Part shown: positions 1 to 9,818 of the stretch, in pieces
Position numbering within the stretch: position 1 is the stretch's first letter
Layout: each line of letters begins with the position of its first letter
Source of the DNA: Pseudomonadota bacterium
Lineage (GTDB): Bacteria; Pseudomonadota; Alphaproteobacteria; Paracaedibacterales; CAITNM01
Direction: 5' to 3'
DNA length: 64,000 bases
NCBI GenBank assembly: GCA_018062345.1
Contig: JAGOSL010000001.1
Location: 103,245 to 167,244, forward strand
Position numbers and translations under genes: made by a program
Notes under the pieces: model-generated
The model's input: only the letters and a program-made list of their open reading frames with translations
The model's database searches: none
Told to the model about the DNA's origin: nothing

Positions 1-81
1 TTTCAAACAAGGTTGTTGAAAATTTTACATATTAATAGCTATGTGATGTTTTTTTGCAATAATAAAAATTAAAAAAGGCTT

Positions 82-1044
82 TTAGTTGTTTTGAATGTAA
101 ATTTTCTTTTTAGAAACAGTGACTGTGCAACCAGCTATTTTGTAACCGCTGACTTTTGGCTGTTTTAACATGTCCAGTATTGCATCGATTGTGCTGTATG
201 GTTTGGGGTAGGTGGTTTTGCCAACAGTCCAAATGGCCTGTCGTAGCCATTCCTTTTGAATATGTGACGGGCTTTCAAAGAATGTAGTCTGATCTATGAT
301 TAGTGGATTATTTTCAATGACGAAATTTTTCTCATGCTCTTTTACAGAATTTTCTAATGATTGATGCAACGTATAAATTTTTGCAGCAGATATTAGTATT
401 CCTTCTTCCTTCCAGCCAAGATCTTTGATGTGATTCACCAATTGTCTCACCCTGGTGCGCTCATAATGATTATCAGTATTTGAAGGGTCTTCAATCCACT
501 CAATATTTTGTGTTTGCAGATATTGGCGTAGTTCATGTGGGGGAACTTCAAGTAAGGGGCGAATAATAGGAATATCTTTTTCGTATCTAAATGCTTGAAT
601 AGCCTGAAAGCCTGCGGGTCCTGATCCTTTTAGAAATCGCATGAGGATGGTTTCAACCTGATCTTGGGCGTGATGAGCTGTTAGAAGAAAAGGGGTTTCA
701 TAGTTTTTACAAAATTCGGTGAGTAACTGGTACCTTGCTGAGCGTGCTTGTTCGTGAATACGGTTGAGTGCATCTTCATGTTGCCAAACAAGAGTGTGGT
801 GAGAGATACCTTGAGCTTTTAAAATGTTAGCTACAGTAACTGCTTCCCCAGAAGATTCAGAGCGTAATCTATGGTCAATCGTGACGGCTTCAAGTGTAAG
901 ATTTTTAAGATTTGCATATTCTTTTGCGAGAAGTGTTAACGCTAGACTGTCTGCTCCTCCTGAGACAGCAACTACCAAAGTGCAGTAAGAGTTGGGGAGG
1001 AGTTGATCAAGTGCTGTAAATACTATTTGTTTTAAGGAGCTCAT
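82..1044 (-). CDS. tilS: tRNA(Ile)-lysidine synthase TilS
   Basis: Ligates lysine to C34 of the CAU-anticodon tRNA-Ile so that it reads AUA; cytoplasmic. The PP-loop ATP-pyrophosphatase motif SGGADS lies at residues 28-33, followed by the family motif around HHAQDQVET and a RARYxxL-type segment. At 320 aa it is shorter than the roughly 430-aa enterobacterial protein, with a reduced C-terminal domain. Its ATG overlaps the sfsA stop as ATGA, so it is the last gene of an argS-sfsA-tilS operon. The 81 bases downstream to the window edge show no gene. Confidence 0.95.
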   Translation of the reverse strand: MSSLKQIVFTALDQLLPNSYCTLVVAVSGGADSLALTLLAKEYANLKNLTLEAVTIDHRLRSESSGEAVTVANILKAQGISHHTLVWQHEDALNRIHEQARSARYQLLTEFCKNYETPFLLTAHHAQDQVETILMRFLKGSGPAGFQAIQAFRYEKDIPIIRPLLEVPPHELRQYLQTQNIEWIEDPSNTDNHYERTRVRQLVNHIKDLGWKEEGILISAAKIYTLHQSLENSVKEHEKNFVIENNPLIIDQTTFFESPSHIQKEWLRQAIWTVGKTTYPKPYSTIDAILDMLKQPKVSGYKIAGCTVTVSKKKIYIQNN

Positions 1045-1742
1045 CCTAAAACCTGTAGTGATTGCTTCAATGTAATGCCACTGGGAAGCATATTACAGCT
1101 ATAAGCTAGTGTTTCAACGCCGGCTTCGGTCGCTTGTTGCGAAGCTTCACTGTAAGCTTTATCAAGGTCATGAGCTACCCTAAAAGTTAATGCATCATCT
1201 CGCTGAACAACGTATAACACAACGCTTCTAATACCTTTTTTTACTTGTTCAGCTAGTTCTAATTGATGTTTGGAGCCACGTGCGGTTACGCAATCCGGAA
1301 ATTCAGCTATATAATTATTGCGAATTAAATGGACGTTTTTTACTTCCACTAAACACATGTCTGTTGGGCCATCGGTTAGGAAGAAATCAATTCTGGAATT
1401 CTGACCATATTTTACTTCTGCTTTGATATTTTTGTACCCAGATAGTTCAGGGATAGAATTTTCTGCAAGCGCTTTTGCTACGATTAAGTTTGGATTGTTT
1501 GTGTTTGTGCCGATCCATATTCCATTTATTTCAACCATTTCCCAGCTATATGCTAATTTACGGCCGGGATTAGCAGCTTTTGACAAAGCTACTCGAGAGC
1601 CTGGAGTAGTAATGCCCATCATAGCACCAGGGTTAGGGCAGTGAACTGTTAGCTCTTCACCGCTGTTAAACTTAATGTCGGCTAAAAAGCGTTTGTATCT
1701 CTTGATGAGTGTGCCGTATATTAGCTCGCTTGGAAAAGGCAT
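1041..1742 (-). CDS. sfsA: SfsA family protein (DNA/sugar fermentation stimulation protein A)
   Basis: Full-length SfsA (233 aa). The family has an OB-like N-terminal domain and a nuclease-like C-terminal domain. The acidic and lysine residues of the nuclease-like core are visible in RIDFFLTDG and CLVEVKNVHL. Its real role is unsettled; the name comes from maltose-gene stimulation in E. coli. The ATG shares one base with the argS stop (TAATG) and the stop overlaps the tilS start, so translation is probably coupled across all three genes. Confidence 0.93.
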   Translation of the reverse strand: MPFPSELIYGTLIKRYKRFLADIKFNSGEELTVHCPNPGAMMGITTPGSRVALSKAANPGRKLAYSWEMVEINGIWIGTNTNNPNLIVAKALAENSIPELSGYKNIKAEVKYGQNSRIDFFLTDGPTDMCLVEVKNVHLIRNNYIAEFPDCVTARGSKHQLELAEQVKKGIRSVVLYVVQRDDALTFRVAHDLDKAYSEASQQATEAGVETLAYSCNMLPSGITLKQSLQVLG

Positions 1743-3460
1743 TAGCGCATTTCTTCCGAGGGTGTAATTCCTAAAAGCTCAAGTCCTTCAGCAAGAATGC
1801 AGGCAGTTGAACGCAGAAGAGCCAAACGTGCAGCAGTCTGGGATGGGGATTTTTCTTCAATGAATCGTAGTTGCGTGTGTTCTTTTCCTTTATTCCATAA
1901 AGAATGGAATAGGGCTGCCAAGTCATATAAATAGTTTGCAACGCGATGTGGTTCTAGATGATGTGCGGCAGAAGTAACAACGCGAGGCCACTGAATAAGC
2001 CCTTTAATTAAGCTTAATTCTGCTTCATCATTTAAGCATTCAAGAGAATCTGTTGGTAGTGATTCGCCAAAAATCTGTGTGGCATGACGTAGTACTGAAT
2101 GAATGCGTGCGTGTGCATACTGAATGTAAAATAGTGGGTTGTCTTTTGATTGCTCAACGACCTTTTTAAAGTCAAAGTCGATAGTCATATCTTGATGGCG
2201 TGAAATCATCATGAAACGCACTGCATCTTTGCCAACACGTTCTACAAGCTGCTGAATGGTGATAAAAGTTCCTGCTCTTTTAGACATGCGTACAGGTTGT
2301 CCGTTATCTAAAAAATTCACCATTTGACATGTTTTGATAGCGTACATTTGATCAGCTTTTAAAGCTTTTACAGCAGATGTTAACCTTTTTACATATCCTA
2401 CGTGATCAAAGCCTAAAATGTTAACAAGAACATCATAATTGCGGCTGATTTTATAATAGTGGTAGCCTACGTCGCCTGCGAAATACGTCCACGTGCCATC
2501 TGATTTTTGTAAAGCGCGATCGACATCATCACCATATGCTGTTGCTTTGAATAGAATTTGAGGGCGCTCTTCCCAATCATCGATTTGATGGCCTTTTGGT
2601 CTTTCTAAAACACCGGAATACACATCATTTTTTTGTTTTAAAACGTCTAAAGCTTTGGTGACCCATCCTTCACGTGTGAGTGCGCTTTCTGAGGCGTATT
2701 CCATGGTAATGCCAAGTGACTTTAAATCATCGCGAATGTAGTCCATCATTGCATTAATGGAGAATAGGCGAACAGTTTCAAACCATTCGGATTCAGGTTT
2801 GTTAACAAGAGAGTTGCCATATTTTTGAGCTAGTGCTGTGCCTACCGGAATTAGATAGTCGCCTTTATACATATCTTGATCGAAATCTTCATCGCTAATA
2901 GGTTCGTCGAGGGCTTCTTTGTAGCGAGCGTATGCAGATCTGGCTAAAGCCATGGTTTGTCCACCTGCATCGTTAATATAGTATTCTCGTGTTACTGTGT
3001 AGCCCACTTTTTCTAGTAAATTTGCGACTGAATCGCCTAGAACTGCATTGCGTCCGTGGCCAATATGCATTGGGCCAGTTGGATTTGTTGAAACATATTC
3101 TACTTGCGCTGTCTTTCCAGTGCCTAGTGTATGTGTTCCGTAAGTTGATTTATGGTTTAAAATTTGTAGTAATTCATTTTGCAAAGCATGTGGTTTGAGC
3201 TTTATGTTAATAAATCCAGGCCCTGCGATTTCAGCACTTGTAATAGCTTCGTGGGTGATAATTTTATCGATCAGTTTCTTTGCTAATTCGTGGGGGGGAA
3301 TTCCTGCCATTTTTGCGCATACCATTGCTGCATTGCTTGCAAGGTCTCCATGAGAAGGGTCTTTTGCAGGTTCTAAGACAATCTTATCGGTGTATGTATT
3401 TGGAATGATCTCTTTTAAAGATTCTTCAATGAATTCTTGTAATGTAAAAACTAAGGGCAT
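1742..3460 (-). CDS. argS: Arginyl-tRNA synthetase
   Basis: Class I aminoacyl-tRNA synthetase charging tRNA-Arg. The N-terminal additional domain (about residues 1-100) precedes the HIGH box, seen as GPMHIGHGRNAV, and a KMSKS-like loop RMSKRAGTF; the C-terminal DALR anticodon-binding domain follows. I place the start at the ATG at 3460 rather than the TTG one codon earlier, because AGGAGAG sits about 5 bases upstream of the ATG. The product is 572 aa, normal for the family. It is the first gene of the argS-sfsA-tilS operon. Confidence 0.96.
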   Translation of the reverse strand: MPLVFTLQEFIEESLKEIIPNTYTDKIVLEPAKDPSHGDLASNAAMVCAKMAGIPPHELAKKLIDKIITHEAITSAEIAGPGFINIKLKPHALQNELLQILNHKSTYGTHTLGTGKTAQVEYVSTNPTGPMHIGHGRNAVLGDSVANLLEKVGYTVTREYYINDAGGQTMALARSAYARYKEALDEPISDEDFDQDMYKGDYLIPVGTALAQKYGNSLVNKPESEWFETVRLFSINAMMDYIRDDLKSLGITMEYASESALTREGWVTKALDVLKQKNDVYSGVLERPKGHQIDDWEERPQILFKATAYGDDVDRALQKSDGTWTYFAGDVGYHYYKISRNYDVLVNILGFDHVGYVKRLTSAVKALKADQMYAIKTCQMVNFLDNGQPVRMSKRAGTFITIQQLVERVGKDAVRFMMISRHQDMTIDFDFKKVVEQSKDNPLFYIQYAHARIHSVLRHATQIFGESLPTDSLECLNDEAELSLIKGLIQWPRVVTSAAHHLEPHRVANYLYDLAALFHSLWNKGKEHTQLRFIEEKSPSQTAARLALLRSTACILAEGLELLGITPSEEMR

Positions 3461-3780
3461 CAATACTCTCCTAAACCAGTTATAGATTTAGCAGGCCTTA
3501 TAAGAAAGAAGCAATAAAAACTAATTTATCTGCTTATGATTTTGAGAAATTTACTTTGTGAATTTAGAACAGATAATCTTTTGAGCATATTTTTGAATAA
3601 TAATTTCCTTAAAAATTAAATAAATTATTATTAAATATTTATTAATGATTTTTATTTAAATTCTAGTTTAGATATTCGTTCTAATAATTCGAGTTACGCT
3701 TTAGTGACTTCCAAGTTTTGGAGCTTAAAAAGATGCGTGGGGTTAAATTTCTAATGAAAAATTTTACTAAGGAGTTGAAT
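3461..3780. other. AT-rich intergenic region between divergent genes
   Basis: About 320 bases separate argS (-) from the secreted protein gene (+), so both promoters should lie here. The stretch 3590-3665 is almost pure A/T. I see no RNA gene, repeat or convincing coding sequence, and no promoter good enough to position. Confidence 0.5.
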
Positions 3781-4707
3781 ATGATTAAGTATTTTAAGTA
3801 TATATTTGCATTTTTTTTTATAATTAATGCTTGCTACGCAACAACTACCTATACAGATGGTTTAGATAATGGAATTAATACGACTAAAAATGATGCCATT
3901 TTAATAGGCTCTCATACAGGATCTTTTGCTGGTTACGCTGCTCCTAGTGCGACTATTAAAGCTTTGGTTATAAACTTTGTGCAATCAGGTACAGCCCCTG
4001 GGGGAGCGATTGCAACAGCTTTTTCAGTATCTACTTTTCCAAATACACTTAAAGATTTGTGGATTGAGGGAGATGCTACAGGTTTTGACGTATTGGTGAA
4101 TGGTATTGCAGGTAATGCTTTGCCGACCCCTCCCAATAATTGTACTATCCATTTTAATCTGACCGCAGCTCCAGCTAGTGATCCTGGCCACTGGTTTCGG
4201 GCTCCACTTGGGGCGAACTGCAGGATTGTTGTAGAGCCAACTTCTGCAGACCCTTTCCTTGGTGGTGCGTTGACAGGTTTGGCTTCTTCTAATCTTTTGG
4301 TGCTGGGAGAGAATGTAGTGTTTCCTGCTGGTTTGACCAATATACCATTTAAGATCCAAAGACACCCAAGCATCACTGCTATGAACGCAGGAGCAAGGGC
4401 TAGATTAACAATGTCAGCGGCGACGACTTTCAATGCTGCGGTTAACGGAATTAGTATAGGTGGTGCTGAAAGTACTTTTGCAAAAACTTCTGATATTATT
4501 GATCCTGATGCAGGAGTAGGCTCCATAACTGTTAACGGAGGGACGCTGGGTGCAATATTGAATATCGTTTCTCAAGCTGCACCTTTGCCAACCTTAGAGA
4601 TAATATTTCAAACAACAGGAAATGCAGCAACTACTAACAAAGCTCCTACAGGTATAAGTGCCCTACCGTTGCCAGCTTTATCACCAGCTTTGCTGACAGC
4701 TTATTAA
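3781..4707 (+). CDS. Secreted surface-like protein of unknown function
   Basis: 308 aa. An open frame runs upstream to a TTG at 3718, but the ATG at 3781 has an AAGGAG Shine-Dalgarno 7 bases upstream and gives a clean signal peptide (MIKYFKYIF...NACYA), so I use it. The mature part is rich in Ala, Thr, Gly, Asn and short hydrophobic strands, with spacing suggestive of a beta-helix or adhesin-like fold. It has no cysteine-rich region, no membrane anchor and no outer-membrane barrel end. I recognise no family. It stands alone with its own terminator. Candidate exported or surface protein; function unknown. Confidence 0.75.
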   Translation: MIKYFKYIFAFFFIINACYATTTYTDGLDNGINTTKNDAILIGSHTGSFAGYAAPSATIKALVINFVQSGTAPGGAIATAFSVSTFPNTLKDLWIEGDATGFDVLVNGIAGNALPTPPNNCTIHFNLTAAPASDPGHWFRAPLGANCRIVVEPTSADPFLGGALTGLASSNLLVLGENVVFPAGLTNIPFKIQRHPSITAMNAGARARLTMSAATTFNAAVNGISIGGAESTFAKTSDIIDPDAGVGSITVNGGTLGAILNIVSQAAPLPTLEIIFQTTGNAATTNKAPTGISALPLPALSPALLTAY

Positions 4708-4746
4708 AGTAAGAATGAATTGAAAAAATTTCAGCGTAGATTACCT

Positions 4747-4787
4747 ATAAATCCACGGAGTTCTCTTCGTGGATTTATATTTCTTTT
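4747..4787 (+). terminator. Rho-independent terminator
   Basis: Perfect 11-bp stem (ATAAATCCACG at 4747-4757 with its complement at 4768-4778), 10-base loop, then a T-rich tail. It lies 40 bases after the stop of the secreted protein gene. Confidence 0.85.
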
Positions 4788-4842
4788 GGCATATAGTACT
4801 GTTCAGAGTGTAATGTAATTTAAAAAATCTTAAGAAGGATGC

Positions 4843-5457
4843 ATGAATAGATTTTTGGTGCTTGCCATCATTGGTGTTGCTATAGGATTAGGGGTGGTTT
4901 TAGGTATGTATAAATTCCAGCAGCCTGCTGTAATAACCCATAAAAATATTACGGATTCAAAGATTGCAATTGGTGGTGATTTTACGTTAATTGACCAGTT
5001 TGGGGTTTCTCGTTCTACAAATGAATTTCGGGGTAAAATATTATTGGTATATTTCGGGTATACGTATTGTCCGGATGTTTGTCCAATGGCGCTGGAGCAT
5101 GTTACCAAAGCATTGCATGGGTTGGGAAGAGATCGTGATAAGGTGATCGTTGCTTTTGTGAGTGTTGACCCAGTTCGAGATACTTGTGATGTTCTAAAGC
5201 TTTATAGCACGAATTTTGACCCTAATATTATTATGTTCACAGGAACCCAAGAGGCTGTTGAAAATGCGATGAGTAAGTACAAAATTTACGCAAAAAAAGA
5301 AACAAAGGAAGGCTTTAGTGATTATTTGATTAACCATACTAGCGTTATTTATTTGATGGGAACAAAAGGTGAGTATATTAGTAGTTTTGCTCACTCTACG
5401 AGCCCAGAAAAAATTCAAGAAATTCTTTTAAGAGAAATACGTAATCACTTTTTTTAA
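4843..5457 (+). CDS. SCO1/SenC family copper chaperone
   Basis: Membrane-anchored thioredoxin-fold protein that delivers copper to the CuA site of cytochrome c oxidase. One N-terminal transmembrane helix (residues 4-22) leaves the domain in the periplasm. The copper ligands are visible: the CxxxC motif in TYCPDVCP (Cys76, Cys80) and His165 in INHTSVIY. At 204 aa it is full length. No oxidase genes are adjacent, so it is an isolated member. Its stop overlaps the convergent patatin gene by 4 bases. Implies aerobic respiration with an aa3/cbb3-type oxidase. Confidence 0.93.
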   Translation: MNRFLVLAIIGVAIGLGVVLGMYKFQQPAVITHKNITDSKIAIGGDFTLIDQFGVSRSTNEFRGKILLVYFGYTYCPDVCPMALEHVTKALHGLGRDRDKVIVAFVSVDPVRDTCDVLKLYSTNFDPNIIMFTGTQEAVENAMSKYKIYAKKETKEGFSDYLINHTSVIYLMGTKGEYISSFAHSTSPEKIQEILLREIRNHFF

Positions 5458-6716
5458 AAGTTGGTAGGCTTTGTTTGTGATTGGCGTAATATCAGTTGCG
5501 CATCTGATTGAAATCTATTCCAGCCAATGAGCCAAAAAAGGAAATTTTGCAAAGGACTTGTTTGTAATATCGTAGGGCCTGACAAGTCATGAATGGTTCT
5601 TTTTTGCTTATTTTCAGCTAATTTGGAAAGAGTGTTTGCAATTTGAGAAAATTCTTCATTTCGTTCTTCTAACATTTTTTCATTTGCTTTTAAAACGGCT
5701 GCTCCGTTAGCATCGGACAAATTATCAAAGGTTATTAAATCTGGCTTTAATATTGGATTGAATCTGTGGTATCGATTTCCAAAAAAAAATCTTGCGATAT
5801 TCACGTCAGTATTTTGTTGACCGTGTATTAATAAGTCTACTAAAACGCTTATCCAATGAACGATCCCACCTCGTAGTAAGCTTTTACTGCAAAATGGTGT
5901 AGTTGATATTCCTGTTCCAAGAGAAAGGACATGAATTTCATCAAATTTGGCATCGTAGTGTTTTATTAACATAGCAATTCCGGCTTGAGTTGGTGTGCTC
6001 ATGCAAGTTCCGCCATCACTAACAAAATAGCTAGTGGAAGTCGGGTTATCAATTGGAAAAATATGCTGAGGCTTATAGTACGTTGGTGCTGCTGCTGTTG
6101 CCATTGCTATATCTTTGGCAAAATAATCATCGTCATCGATGCTAGAAAATAGTCTCATATTATAAGTATTGAGATCGTGAGTTGCCAAAATAGTTGGGAT
6201 CCAACGGTTTTTGAATGTATTGTGGCCGAGCATGTAAAATAAGAATTGTTTCATACCGCTTGTTTTGTATTTTGTTCGAAGTAGCCCATTAAAAGAAAAC
6301 CATTTGGGTTGAAACATAACAAATCGTTTTGCAAAAAATATATCAAGCAATTCTTGGGGGGTATACCTAGGTTTTGAGGGGTCATTTGGATGAGGTGCTG
6401 TTAATAGGGTTGCAATAATGCCTCCAATGGAAGTTCCTGCTATTCCATCGAACATATCAACAATTCTTTTTCCGGTTCTTTTTTCAAGTTCTGCAAGAGT
6501 TTTAAGATGTAAAATGCCGCGTTCGCCTCCTCCATCAAGGGATAATAGCCAGTACTCTTTAGGGGGTGAGGTAATGAGGGTATGAGATTTCTCAGTTTCA
6601 TCAATTTCAAACATTGGGTGGATATCATCTTTATGTGCAGCAGAAAGTATAGTGCAGATAAAAAAGAGTGTGAGGCTGAATAAACCAATATTTTTTGTGA
6701 AATCGTAAATATTCAT
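5454..6716 (-). CDS. Secreted patatin-like phospholipase
   Basis: 420-aa patatin-family lipid acyl hydrolase. It has an N-terminal hydrophobic signal segment (about residues 8-27). All catalytic signatures are present: oxyanion loop DGGGERG (61-67), nucleophile GTSIGG (Ser96) and the catalytic Asp of SDGG (Asp234). These define the Ser-Asp dyad typical of phospholipase A2/A1 activity. Related exported patatins in Rickettsia and Legionella act on host membranes, but that role here is inference. The gene is monocistronic and ends inside the tail of the Sco1 gene. Confidence 0.92.
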   Translation of the reverse strand: MNIYDFTKNIGLFSLTLFFICTILSAAHKDDIHPMFEIDETEKSHTLITSPPKEYWLLSLDGGGERGILHLKTLAELEKRTGKRIVDMFDGIAGTSIGGIIATLLTAPHPNDPSKPRYTPQELLDIFFAKRFVMFQPKWFSFNGLLRTKYKTSGMKQFLFYMLGHNTFKNRWIPTILATHDLNTYNMRLFSSIDDDDYFAKDIAMATAAAPTYYKPQHIFPIDNPTSTSYFVSDGGTCMSTPTQAGIAMLIKHYDAKFDEIHVLSLGTGISTTPFCSKSLLRGGIVHWISVLVDLLIHGQQNTDVNIARFFFGNRYHRFNPILKPDLITFDNLSDANGAAVLKANEKMLEERNEEFSQIANTLSKLAENKQKRTIHDLSGPTILQTSPLQNFLFWLIGWNRFQSDAQLILRQSQTKPTNF

Positions 6717-6977
6717 ATTAATACTTAAGGTTTGTATACCTGTATATTAAATAGTTTTCAAAATTAATATTTAGTTAATTGTATGATTTATATTATTTAT
6801 TGATTTGGTGGGTAAATATTTCCATAAGTTATACTATATATGAAATCATTTGTAGCTACTTCTGAGGTTGTTGTGTCTATGAGTGAGGGAAAATCAGGAA
6901 TAATTTAAGAAATTCAGATTTTAAAAACAGTGATAGTTTTTATTATCGCCGTTCTTTTATGGGTTTGATGAAATATT

Positions 6978-7910
6978 CTAATGACTTAGAAACTTTTCTG
7001 CTTCTAAAGCTGCCATGCATCCTTGTCCTGCAGCAGTGACTGCTTGACGAAATATTTTATCTTGAACATCGCCAGCGGCAAAAATTCCAGGAATTGAAGT
7101 AGCTGTGCTTCCAGGGGTTGTTATAATGTACCCTTCTGAATCGCAGGAAAGTTGTTTAAAAGGAGTGCTCATAGGTGTATGCCCAATGGCTACAAAAGCA
7201 CCATCGAATTGATGATCTGAAAGAGTCTGTGTTTTTAAATTTTTAAGTCGCAATCCTGTTAGGCTTTTGATTGGTTGATCGACGCCTAAGAATTCATCAA
7301 CGGCTGAATCCCAGATTACAGAAATTTTAGGATTTTTAAATAGCCGATCTTGAGCAATTTTTTCTGCACGTAGATGATCGCGTCTGTGAATCAATGTTAC
7401 ATGAGCGCAGTGATTGGTTAGATAAATAGCCTCTTCAACAGCTGAATTTCCGCCACCAATGACTGCAACATTCTTTCCCTTGAAGAAAAAACCATCACAA
7501 GTAGCACAGCCAGAGATACCATATCCTCTGAAATGTGTTTCGCTTTCTAAACCAAGCCATCTTGCTTGTGCGCCTGTTGAAATAATAACAGTATCTGCTG
7601 TGTAAGTTGTGGGTGTGTCGGTGATGACTTTAAATGGACGAGTAGAAAAATCAACACTTTCAACGGATTCAAATCGCATATCTGTGCCCACATGATTTGC
7701 TTGCGCATTCATTTGTTCCATAAGCCAAGGGCCTTGAATAACATCTTTAAAACCAGGATAATTTTCTACATCTGTAGTAATAGTCAACTGTCCTCCAGGC
7801 TGAGGGCCTAATAGTTGGATAGGGTTCAAGTTGGCGCGAGCTGCATAAATGGCAGCTGTGTATCCAGCTGGACCTGCACCAATGATAAGAACTTTAGTAT
7901 GATTAGTCAT
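6978..7910 (-). CDS. trxB: Thioredoxin reductase
   Basis: Reduces thioredoxin with NADPH through FAD and a redox disulfide; cytoplasmic. FAD-binding GAGPAGY (residues 11-17), active-site CATCDG (Cys135 and Cys138), NADPH-binding GGGNSAVEEA and the C-terminal FAD motif GIFAAGDV are all intact. 310 aa, normal length. It is the last gene of infC-secG-pyrG-trxB, 13 bases after pyrG. Confidence 0.96.
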   Translation of the reverse strand: MTNHTKVLIIGAGPAGYTAAIYAARANLNPIQLLGPQPGGQLTITTDVENYPGFKDVIQGPWLMEQMNAQANHVGTDMRFESVESVDFSTRPFKVITDTPTTYTADTVIISTGAQARWLGLESETHFRGYGISGCATCDGFFFKGKNVAVIGGGNSAVEEAIYLTNHCAHVTLIHRRDHLRAEKIAQDRLFKNPKISVIWDSAVDEFLGVDQPIKSLTGLRLKNLKTQTLSDHQFDGAFVAIGHTPMSTPFKQLSCDSEGYIITTPGSTATSIPGIFAAGDVQDKIFRQAVTAAGQGCMAALEAEKFLSH

Positions 7911-7923
7911 TAATTTGTCTCCA

Positions 7924-9525
7924 TTACTTTAGTAAACATGCTCTTACCAAACCAGTAAATAAAGGGTGGGGGCCGAATGGGCGTGATTTTAGTTCAGGAT
8001 GAAACTGAGCTGCAATAAAAAATGGGTGAGATTTATATTCAATAATTTCAGGTAGTAAACCATCTGGTGACATGCCTGAAAAAATGTATCCTTTATTTTC
8101 TAACGCTTCTTTGTATTTCAAATTGACTTCATATCGATGGCGATGACGTTCAACGATCTTAGAGCTTTTGTATACGTTGTAAGCAAGTGAATCTTTTTCT
8201 ATTGCGCAAGGAAAAGAGCCAAGGCGCATCGTTCCGCCCATATCATCAGAAATTCCACGTTGTTCTTTTTGTTTTCCGCTCATCCATTCGGTCATTCGGG
8301 CTACAACCGGGTTTTCTGTTAAACCAAACTCAGTACTTGATGCATCTTTTATGCCCAGTTCATTTCGAGCACCTTCGACAACGCAAAGCTGCATGCCAAG
8401 GCAAATACCAAGTAACGGTTTTTGATTTTCGCGTGCATACTGAATTGCATGAATTTTGCCTTCAATTCCGCGATCACCAAAACCGCCAGGAATAATTACA
8501 CCATCGAGATTTTGAATTTTTGAAAGAAGCGCATTATCTTCAGCATCAATCCATACCTTTTCAATTTCAACTTGTTCTGCAATACCTGCGTGGGTGATTG
8601 CTTGATCAAGAGATTTATAAGCATCTTTGAGTTGGATGTATTTACCAACAATTCCAATGCGAACTTTTTCTTTAGGATTATGCAATTTTGCAATTAGTTC
8701 TTCCCATGGCTTTAAGTTGGGGGCTTTTTCAATAGAAAATGCCGATGCAACAGCATTATCAAGACCTTCTTGATGATATATTAAAGGAATTTCATAAATG
8801 CTTTCAGCGTCTTTTGCGCTAATGACATTTTCATATGCAACGTTACAGAATAGAGCGAGTTTTCGTTTTGCATCTTCCGGAATTTCATGCTCACTGCGGC
8901 AAAGAAGTATATCAGGTCTTAGCCCTAATGTTTGTAATGCTTGAACTGAATGTTGAGTAGGTTTTGTTTTAAGTTCACCAGCTGCTGCTAAATAGGGCAA
9001 AAGCGTTAAATGAATAAGTAAGGTGCTTTTATGAGCTAATTCATTGCGTAATTGGCGTATTGCTTCTAAAAAAGGTAAGGCTTCTATATCGCCAACTGTA
9101 CCGCCAACTTCGCAGATAATTACATCTGTACTATCACTGTCATTAAGAATGAATTCTTTGATTGCGTCGGTGATATGGGGAATAACTTGAATTGTGGCTC
9201 CTAAATAATCACCACGGCGTTCTTTAGCGATAACGGAAGAATAAATTTTACCAGAAGTGACGCTATCATCTTTTGTTGCGTCCTGATTGGTAAACCGTTC
9301 GTAATGACCAAGGTCAAGGTCGGCTTCGGTTCCATCAGAAGTTACAAACACTTCTCCATGTTGATAAGGATTCATCGTGCCAGGGTCGACGTTCAAATAT
9401 GGATCAAGTTTACGTAAACGTACAGTTAGGCCGCGAGCTTGTAGCAATGACCCTAATGCGGCACATGCAAGACCTTTACCTAAAGAAGAGCTTACGCCGC
9501 CAGTTGTGAAGATAAACTTAGCCAT
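7924..9525 (-). CDS. pyrG: CTP synthase
   Basis: Converts UTP to CTP using glutamine. The N-terminal synthetase domain starts with [16 protein letters not shown] (ATP-binding loop). The C-terminal class I glutamine amidotransferase domain shows the nucleophile elbow GICLGMQ and the FHPE histidine/glutamate of the triad. 533 aa, full length. It follows secG by 3 bases, the common secG-pyrG pairing of alphaproteobacteria. Confidence 0.97.
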   Translation of the reverse strand: MAKFIFTTGGVSSSLGKGLACAALGSLLQARGLTVRLRKLDPYLNVDPGTMNPYQHGEVFVTSDGTEADLDLGHYERFTNQDATKDDSVTSGKIYSSVIAKERRGDYLGATIQVIPHITDAIKEFILNDSDSTDVIICEVGGTVGDIEALPFLEAIRQLRNELAHKSTLLIHLTLLPYLAAAGELKTKPTQHSVQALQTLGLRPDILLCRSEHEIPEDAKRKLALFCNVAYENVISAKDAESIYEIPLIYHQEGLDNAVASAFSIEKAPNLKPWEELIAKLHNPKEKVRIGIVGKYIQLKDAYKSLDQAITHAGIAEQVEIEKVWIDAEDNALLSKIQNLDGVIIPGGFGDRGIEGKIHAIQYARENQKPLLGICLGMQLCVVEGARNELGIKDASSTEFGLTENPVVARMTEWMSGKQKEQRGISDDMGGTMRLGSFPCAIEKDSLAYNVYKSSKIVERHRHRYEVNLKYKEALENKGYIFSGMSPDGLLPEIIEYKSHPFFIAAQFHPELKSRPFGPHPLFTGLVRACLLK

Positions 9526-9528
9526 CGG

Positions 9529-9804
9529 CTATTGTTGTGCTGGGGTTTGGCTAACAACTTTTGTTTGATTATTAATCGAGCGACTGGTGATAACTGTCAT
9601 TAATAGACAATTTCCCATAAATAATATGGCAAGAACAGTAGTTATGCGTGTTAAAAGATTTGATGTGCCTCGTGCGGTAAACATGCTGCTAGAGCTATTG
9701 CCGCCGCCTCCCATACCTAATGCTCCACCTTCGCTACGTTGCAAAAGAATAACACCGATAAGTGCTAATGTTATGAAAATTTGTACAATTAATAAAGTGT
9801 TCAT
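9529..9804 (-). CDS. secG: Preprotein translocase subunit SecG
   Basis: Small accessory subunit of the SecYEG channel, 91 aa. Two hydrophobic segments (about 3-20 and 52-71) flank a glycine-rich loop with the family signature RSEGGALGMGGG. It sits between infC (14 bases upstream) and pyrG. Confidence 0.93.
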   Translation of the reverse strand: MNTLLIVQIFITLALIGVILLQRSEGGALGMGGGGNSSSSMFTARGTSNLLTRITTVLAILFMGNCLLMTVITSRSINNQTKVVSQTPAQQ

Positions 9805-9818
9805 AAAATCCTCGATTG

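Noticed and set aside
3933-4526. Long open frame antisense to the secreted surface-like protein
   Set aside because: The sense gene has a signal peptide, Shine-Dalgarno and terminator; the antisense frame has none and follows from the Ala/Gly-rich composition.
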